Part shown: positions 13,430-13,635 of the stretch, one piece after another
How positions within the stretch are numbered: position 1 is the stretch's first letter
Layout of the letters: every line of letters begins with the position of its first letter
Assembly (NCBI GenBank): GCA_910586285.1
Contig: CAJUGR010000015.1
Span: forward strand, 8,618-22,252
Direction: 5' to 3'
DNA: 13,635 nt
Source of the DNA: an uncultured Erysipelotrichaceae bacterium
GTDB taxonomy: Bacteria; Bacillota_I; Bacilli_A; Erysipelotrichales; Erysipelotrichaceae
The notes under the pieces: model-generated
Database searches by the model: none
Seen by the model: the letters and a program-made list of their open reading frames with translations, nothing else
What the model was told of the DNA's origin: nothing
Made by a program: the position numbers and the translations under genes

Positions 13430-13461
13430 ATTTACCTCTCCGGGTAAATTTAAAGGTAAAT
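13430..13461 (-). repeat. Inverted and direct ATTTACC/GGTAAAT repeats at the 5' end of the symporter leader
   Basis: Minus strand carries AAATTTACC twice (ATTTACC cores 13455-13461 and 13443-13449), then GGTAAAT (13430-13436). The nearer copy forms a 7-bp hairpin with a 6-nt loop; the farther is an alternative partner. The hairpin ends next to the AAGG of the leader peptide. It could be an RNA hairpin or a DNA operator just downstream of the transcription start. Confidence 0.6.
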
Positions 13462-13472
13462 TTCTTGAGGAA

Positions 13473-13501
13473 AGTATAGCGCAAAAATGTTTTACTGTCA
13501 A
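13473..13501 (-). promoter_or_regulatory. Sigma-A type promoter of the symporter gene
   Basis: Minus strand: TTGACA at 13496-13501, 17-bp spacer, TATACT at 13473-13478. The start is expected near 13466. The -35 box begins only 13 nt after the stop codon of the preceding surface-protein gene. Confidence 0.9.
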
Positions 13502-13514
13502 TGATTCCTATTTA

Positions 13515-13635
13515 TCACTTATTATTGTTGCGTATTATTCGATTAAAGATCAACAGCATTGCCCCCATCGTACTGAGCAGCATGCCCATATACATCATGA
13601 TGTTCGTGGTATCGCCGGTTAATGCGCCACCTATA
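13515..13635 (-). CDS. C-terminal end of a membrane-anchored surface protein (cut by window edge)
   Basis: The last 39 codons of a gene that continues beyond the window. The sequence has a Gly/Thr stretch ending ALTGDTTN, one membrane helix (IMMYMGMLLSTMGAMLLIF), and a short basic tail (NRIIRNNNK). This is the layout of sortase substrates of Gram-positive bacteria, where TGDxxN follows the LPxTG motif. Here the motif reads GALTG, without the expected Leu-Pro, so either a variant sorting signal or a plain membrane anchor. No terminator is visible between this stop codon and the symporter promoter. Confidence 0.6.
   Translation of the reverse strand, partial: IGGALTGDTTNIMMYMGMLLSTMGAMLLIFNRIIRNNNK

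Overview
The window reads as chromosomal DNA from a low-GC Gram-positive bacterium (Bacillota). Support comes from AGGAGG-type ribosome binding sites before almost every gene, consensus TTGACA-N17-TATAAT-like promoters, an L-box (lysine) riboswitch, lipoprotein signal peptides, hairpin-plus-U-tract terminators, and TGA used as a stop codon, which argues against Mollicutes with the altered code. An Erysipelotrichia-like gut Firmicute is my best guess, but that is inference. All protein genes but one lie on the minus strand. No insertion sequence, phage gene, CRISPR array, tRNA or rRNA was seen.

Layout from the right edge, in the direction of minus-strand transcription: (1) the C-terminal end of a membrane-anchored surface protein (13515-13635). 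(2) A strong promoter with an attenuator-like leader (9-codon leader peptide, then terminator) feeding a DAACS-family amino-acid symporter (11982-13322). (3) A patatin-like phospholipase (10907-11875). (4) A shortened ClpC-like double AAA+ protein whose second ATPase module is degenerate (8763-10697). (5) A short promoter-proximal leader with a 24-aa leader peptide and mutually exclusive hairpins that can hide or free the mgtE ribosome binding site, followed by a probable operon of mgtE (magnesium transporter), a DUF1287 membrane-anchored putative hydrolase and a short-chain dehydrogenase (5719-8561). (6) deoD, purine nucleoside phosphorylase (4762-5478). (7) A transglutaminase-like lipoprotein (3734-4633). 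(8) A peroxiredoxin-fold protein without its peroxidatic cysteine (2931-3476). (9) On the plus strand, a small four-helix membrane protein (2437-2874). (10) At the left edge, a lysine-riboswitch-controlled ABC importer operon in the order binding protein, permease, ATPase (1-1771 plus its leader to 2079).

The main theme is cis-acting RNA control. Three transport operons each carry a different leader: a lysine riboswitch with a terminator; a ribosome-mediated attenuator candidate whose peptide is rich in Trp/Ile/Leu/Phe/Val; and a translational switch candidate before mgtE whose leader peptide has an acidic-plus-proline stretch like the MgtL type of Mg2+-sensing peptide. The mgtE leader does not look like the M-box normally found upstream of mgtE in Firmicutes, and it is the most likely undescribed system here. 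A second theme is enzymes that keep their fold but have lost catalytic residues: the ClpC-like D2 module, the peroxiredoxin, and the substituted substrate-binding Arg of the symporter.
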